From Bacillus sp. SA1-12 (lineage in GTDB: Bacteria > Bacillota > Bacilli > Bacillales > Bacillaceae), in NCBI RefSeq assembly GCF_000981385.1, contig NZ_LATZ01000119.1:372001-436000 (forward strand): a stretch of 64,000 nt of DNA. The letters are read 5' to 3'. The position numbers and the translations under genes are program-made. The notes under the pieces are model-generated. The model was given only the letters and a program-made list of their open reading frames with translations. It did not search any database and was not told where the DNA came from. This document shows, in pieces, positions 61,217 through 64,000 of the stretch (its first letter is position 1; every line of letters starts with the position of its first letter).

Positions 61217-61768
61217 ATGAACGCTAAACCATGTAAACTTTCTCGTTGTGTCAAAGCAAATGTTGTCCTTCCACCAGATACCCAGCATCATCACACATTA
61301 TTCGGTGGGCGGCTAATGCAGTTAATAGATGAAGTGGCTGTATTATCTGCAACCCGCCATGCAAGAAGGCCGTGTGTCACAGCTTCCACAGATTCAGTTG
61401 ATTTTCTGTCTCCGGTTCGGGTAGGAGATTCTATATGTTTAGTTGCATATGTAACATGGACAAGTAGGACTTCGATGGAAGTTTTTATCAGGTCTACTGC
61501 TGAAGACCTGATGACAGGAGAAAGAAGAATTGCGGCGGTATCTTTCCAGACTCTCGTAGCTGTGGATGATAATGGAAAACCAATGCCTGTTCCAGAAGTA
61601 ATCCCTGAAACAGAGGAAGAGGAGTATTTATTTAAAACTGCTCCAATGCGAGCCATTTCACGTAAAAGGCATCGAAAGGAAACGAAAGAACTTATCGAAA
61701 CATTAACGTTTATCAACACAAATCATCTTGATGTGAATGAGCAGCTATATGGTGTTGTTACCGGATAA
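61217..61768 (+). CDS. Acyl-CoA thioesterase (hotdog, YkhA-like)
   Basis: A 183-aa hotdog-fold thioesterase. HHHTLFGGRLMQLIDEVAVL is the family's active-site helix and STDSVDFLSPVRVGDSICL the following strands. It hydrolyses acyl-CoA in the cytoplasm. GAGGTGAAA precedes the ATG. Confidence 0.85.
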   Translation: MNAKPCKLSRCVKANVVLPPDTQHHHTLFGGRLMQLIDEVAVLSATRHARRPCVTASTDSVDFLSPVRVGDSICLVAYVTWTSRTSMEVFIRSTAEDLMTGERRIAAVSFQTLVAVDDNGKPMPVPEVIPETEEEEYLFKTAPMRAISRKRHRKETKELIETLTFINTNHLDVNEQLYGVVTG

Positions 61769-62260
61769 GCAGAATGATAACCAGCATTTACAATCTATTA
61801 TGTGCATTTTTCATGCAATTAATCGATTCCCGTATCGTATTCAATAATAATATCATTATAAGTCTGAATATTCTGAATGCATAAACAATAAATGATTAAC
61901 TAATGAAGCTGTATGTTAATGGTTTATATTTGAGTAAACATTGGAAATATCGAAAGAAAATCGAAGTTAATTTTGTTGGAATTATTTATACATTCTGATA
62001 TAGAATGTATAGATAATTCTTTATTTTATTATAAAGACAAGAAAGGATATGAATGTCTGTGTTGCAGATTGCAACAGATATATCGCCTAACCAAATTAAG
62101 TTTGGCTTTTTCATTTGAAATTTTCTTTTCATTGTAAATCCGCATTTTCCTAAATGTACCTCAATAAGAAACGTAGCATGTCAGGCGTTGATTTTAATAG
62201 TACTCTTTAAAGTTAACTTATAGGTATTATAAAAAACAAAATATTACCAAAGCTTTTTAG
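61769..62260. other. Long intergenic region
   Basis: AT-rich. Around 62086-62115 a weak CCAA/TTGG hairpin with T run could end the thioesterase transcript. No gene or known RNA recognised. Confidence 0.35.
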
Positions 62261-62294
62261 TTGACTTAATGAACTGTAAAGATTAATATTACAG
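62261..62294 (+). promoter_or_regulatory. spx promoter overlapped by CTGTAA palindrome
   Basis: TTGACT (62261-62266), 17 bp, TAATAT (62284-62289). CTGTAA-N9-TTACAG (62274-62294) covers the -10, a textbook repressor position. A second site, CTGTAA-N9-TTACAT, is at 62446-62466. Confidence 0.8.
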
Positions 62295-62525
62295 TAAAGT
62301 TGCGGCAAATAAATTCTATGAGATTATTTATATAACTTTGTTATATGTCTTTTGTAAAGCAGATCTTTCTCTAAAATGTATAAATCATTAAGGTAATTAA
62401 ACAACATTCTTGATTGAAAAACACTACGGTTTATTTGAAGTTAAACTGTAAGATTTTTTGTTACATTTTATCCCCTAATGTTGAAGCAGGAGGAAATAAA
62501 AAAAGATAAAGGAGTGTGTATACGT

Positions 62526-62921
62526 ATGGTGATTATATATACGACACCAAGTTGTACTTCATGCCGAAAAGCAAAAGCTTGGCTTGAGGAACATCAAATT
62601 GACTATATTGAAAGAAATATATTGTCTAATCCCTTGTCAATTGATGAAATTAAATCGATTCTTCGCCTAACAGAAGAAGGGACTACCGAGATTATTTCAA
62701 CTAATTCAAAATCTTTTCATAAATTAAATGTTAATATCGAATCTCTTTCACTTAATGAATTCTATAAATTAATCATGCAGGATCCTAAAATACTGCGCCG
62801 TCCAATTATCCAGGATGAAAAAAGATTGCAGGTTGGATATAACGAGGAAGAAATTCGCAGGTTTCTGCCCCGCAGACTTCGGACAATTTTAAACATCGAA
62901 TTGCAAAAAGCAGCAAATTAA
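62526..62921 (+). CDS. spxA2: Spx-type transcription regulator (SpxA2-like)
   Basis: A 131-aa ArsC-like regulator: TTPSCTSCRKAKAWLEEH with the redox CxxC, LRRPIIQDEKRLQVGYNEEE and RRFLP. It binds RNA polymerase alpha and controls thiol-stress genes. The nearby Rrf2 gene and shared palindromes resemble the B. anthracis spxA2/saiR arrangement, so I call it SpxA2-like. The start is ATG 62526 by homology; AAAGGAG is 11 nt upstream. Confidence 0.85.
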   Translation: MVIIYTTPSCTSCRKAKAWLEEHQIDYIERNILSNPLSIDEIKSILRLTEEGTTEIISTNSKSFHKLNVNIESLSLNEFYKLIMQDPKILRRPIIQDEKRLQVGYNEEEIRRFLPRRLRTILNIELQKAAN

Positions 62922-62979
62922 TATGTTTCAGTTGCTCCTATATTTATCTTTATTACTATTTGAAAGGAGGAAGAATCGG

Positions 62980-63114
62980 ATGATTGAAGTAATCATTACA
63001 GTTAATTATAAAGATAGATATTATCAAACAAATGTCATTGTGAATAAAAATATGACATTTGAAAAAATTAATCGTTTGGCAGAAGAACAAATTAAGAAAC
63101 AATGGAATCTTTAA
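62980..63114 (+). CDS. Small stress protein, BA3454-like
   Basis: A 44-aa protein, MIEVIITVNYKDRYYQTNVI then LAEEQIKKQW. The pattern matches a small B. anthracis stress protein family that I recall as BA3454. AAAGGAGG lies 9 nt before ATG 62980. Co-transcribed with spx. Confidence 0.6.
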   Translation: MIEVIITVNYKDRYYQTNVIVNKNMTFEKINRLAEEQIKKQWNL

Positions 63115-63212
63115 TTATATAGCCAAAGATTAAAACAATCAGAACAGGCTTTACTGTTGCAATAATTGATTATTATACCTTGTATTCATATCGTGATTAA
63201 ATTTTTAAATGT

Positions 63213-63246
63213 TTGACAAGATGATCTGTAACATTTATTATTACAG
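63213..63246 (+). promoter_or_regulatory. Rrf2 gene promoter with CTGTAA palindrome
   Basis: TTGACA (63213-63218), 17 bp, TATTAT (63236-63241), overlapped by CTGTAA-N9-TTACAG (63226-63246), the same site as at the spx promoter, indicating autoregulation. Confidence 0.8.
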
Positions 63247-63334
63247 TGTGTTTATAAATAGTAATAAAGATGCAGATAATAATTTTCAATGCAGTAAGAT
63301 AATTAGCATTTTTATTCTTCTTAGGAGGCTGGCC

Positions 63335-63745
63335 ATGAATAGTGATTTTACACTTGCCATTCACAGTTTAACTTTTCTAGCACTGCAGCCAGACCGAATG
63401 TCAACAAGTGATGCTATTTCGGAAAGTGCTGGTGTCCACCCGGTACGCATTCGTAAAGTACTAAGTTTATTAAAGAGACATGGATTTATCAACTCAAAAG
63501 AAGGTACTGGCGGGGGATTTATTTTTGCTCTGGATCTTGGTGAAGTAAATCTCTGGGATATTTATAAGATAACCTCTGTAGGTGCTTTGCAACCTAGATG
63601 TCCTGCATCAAATGAACAATGCATTGTCGGCGCTAACATGCAGAATGTCCTATTTAACATTTTTTTAGGTGCTGAAGAACATTTGGGTAAATATTTAAGG
63701 GAATACACAATGAAAGAAGTTGTCGATCTTGTCAATCAAGGATAA
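63335..63745 (+). CDS. saiR: Rrf2-family repressor (SaiR/YwnA-like)
   Basis: A 136-aa Rrf2 protein: LAIHSLTFLALQ, ISESAGVHPVRIRKVLSLLKRHGFINSKEGTGGGF with winged helix, and Cys residues in RCPASNEQC. In B. anthracis SaiR of this family represses spxA2. The start is ATG 63335 with AGGAGG. Four matching palindromes in this locus fit it as the regulator. Confidence 0.8.
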   Translation: MNSDFTLAIHSLTFLALQPDRMSTSDAISESAGVHPVRIRKVLSLLKRHGFINSKEGTGGGFIFALDLGEVNLWDIYKITSVGALQPRCPASNEQCIVGANMQNVLFNIFLGAEEHLGKYLREYTMKEVVDLVNQG

Positions 63746-63791
63746 TGAGTGGCCTGAATGATAAATACCGGCAAGCATCTTTTTCTTATAA

Positions 63792-63812
63792 ATGTAATAA
63801 TAATAATTACAG
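63792..63812 (+). promoter_or_regulatory. Fourth CTGTAA-type palindrome
   Basis: ATGTAA-N9-TTACAG, matching the sites at 62274, 62446 and 63226. A further CTGTAA half-site is at 63825-63830. It lies upstream of the partial gene at 63915. Confidence 0.6.
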
Positions 63813-63914
63813 TTAGACTGAATGCTGTAACTAAAGAATGAGAAGAAGTTTGATAGATGTTCAATAGAATATCTTTCTTAAGAACGATAAATAATGTAAG
63901 AAGGTGAAAAAGGT

Positions 63915-64000
63915 ATGAAAGCCAATAAAAATCAAATGTTAAAAACAGGTGATTGGATTAAGGGGAAATCACAGGACGGTGAATTAATAGTTGGTTATAT
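63915..64000 (+). CDS. Unknown protein (partial, runs off the window)
   Basis: ATG 63915 after AAGGTGAAAAAGG opens MKANKNQMLKTGDWIKGKS and continues past the edge. The GDWIKGK...DGELIVGY stretch suggests a small beta-rich protein. Probably in the same stress regulon as spx. Confidence 0.5.
   Translation, partial: MKANKNQMLKTGDWIKGKSQDGELIVGY

Noticed and set aside
1..64000. CRISPR arrays, rRNA, tRNA genes, insertion sequences, phage genes.
   Set aside because: I saw no direct-repeat arrays, cloverleaf-like genes, transposases or integrases in the window.

Overview
The window looks like the chromosome of a Bacillus-like Firmicute (Bacillaceae). It is AT-rich, has strong GGAGG ribosome binding sites and frequent TTG/GTG starts. 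It carries a SAM-I riboswitch, a SpoIISA-type toxin operon, Spx with a SaiR-like Rrf2 repressor, and YezD. I cannot name the species.

Layout: bases 1-2143 hold the end of an unknown gene and a GH127 arabinofuranosidase. Bases 2276 to about 46840 are an organosulfur acquisition island almost entirely on the + strand: a flavin supply operon (2452-4484); a TauD-like dioxygenase, an LLM monooxygenase and an ABC importer (4877-10101); a sulfolactate operon suyAB-slcC-comC-gntR with a tripartite tricarboxylate transporter (10405-17640); a cytoplasmic sulfatase (18134-20395); two different flavoprotein/ferredoxin modules, the second AprAB-like, with an ABC importer, a regulator fused to a binding-protein-like domain and an Mrp/SalA ATPase (20810-30643); a Met/Cys-rich mini-protein next to a SAM-riboswitch gene and a thiol dioxygenase (30925-32516); a LysR regulator with a CoA-transferase/crotonase operon (32842-36355); ssuBDAC (36513-40279); and a DszC/DszA-like operon with its own ABC importer (40501-46837). 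Bases 47298-64000 are mixed: Rrf2-yezD, spoIISABC, an HD hydrolase, small enzymes and regulators, an SOS-type promoter on a tiny ORF, Bacillus intergenic repeats, and a spx/saiR stress locus.

The most striking signal is a 19-nt RNA hairpin of fixed geometry that recurs 14 times (plus one eroded copy) in front of the sulfur operons and fused directly to a terminator in nearly every case. Each copy has a 2-nt strand, NA (mostly GA), a 4-nt arm, a 4-nt loop, a complementary 4-nt arm, an invariant A and a 2-nt strand, and the last two bases are the foot of the terminator stem. The arm sequences differ from copy to copy while pairing is kept. This argues for an RNA-level terminator/antiterminator switch that coordinates the island; I call it the S-leader. 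Several promoters in front of it share GGAAT in the spacer, suggesting a second, initiation-level control such as CymR. The ligand or protein is not visible in the window.

The genes work together as a set of importers (four ABC systems and one TTT), desulfurising oxygenases/lyases that release sulfite or sulfate, and flavin/Fe-S support functions.
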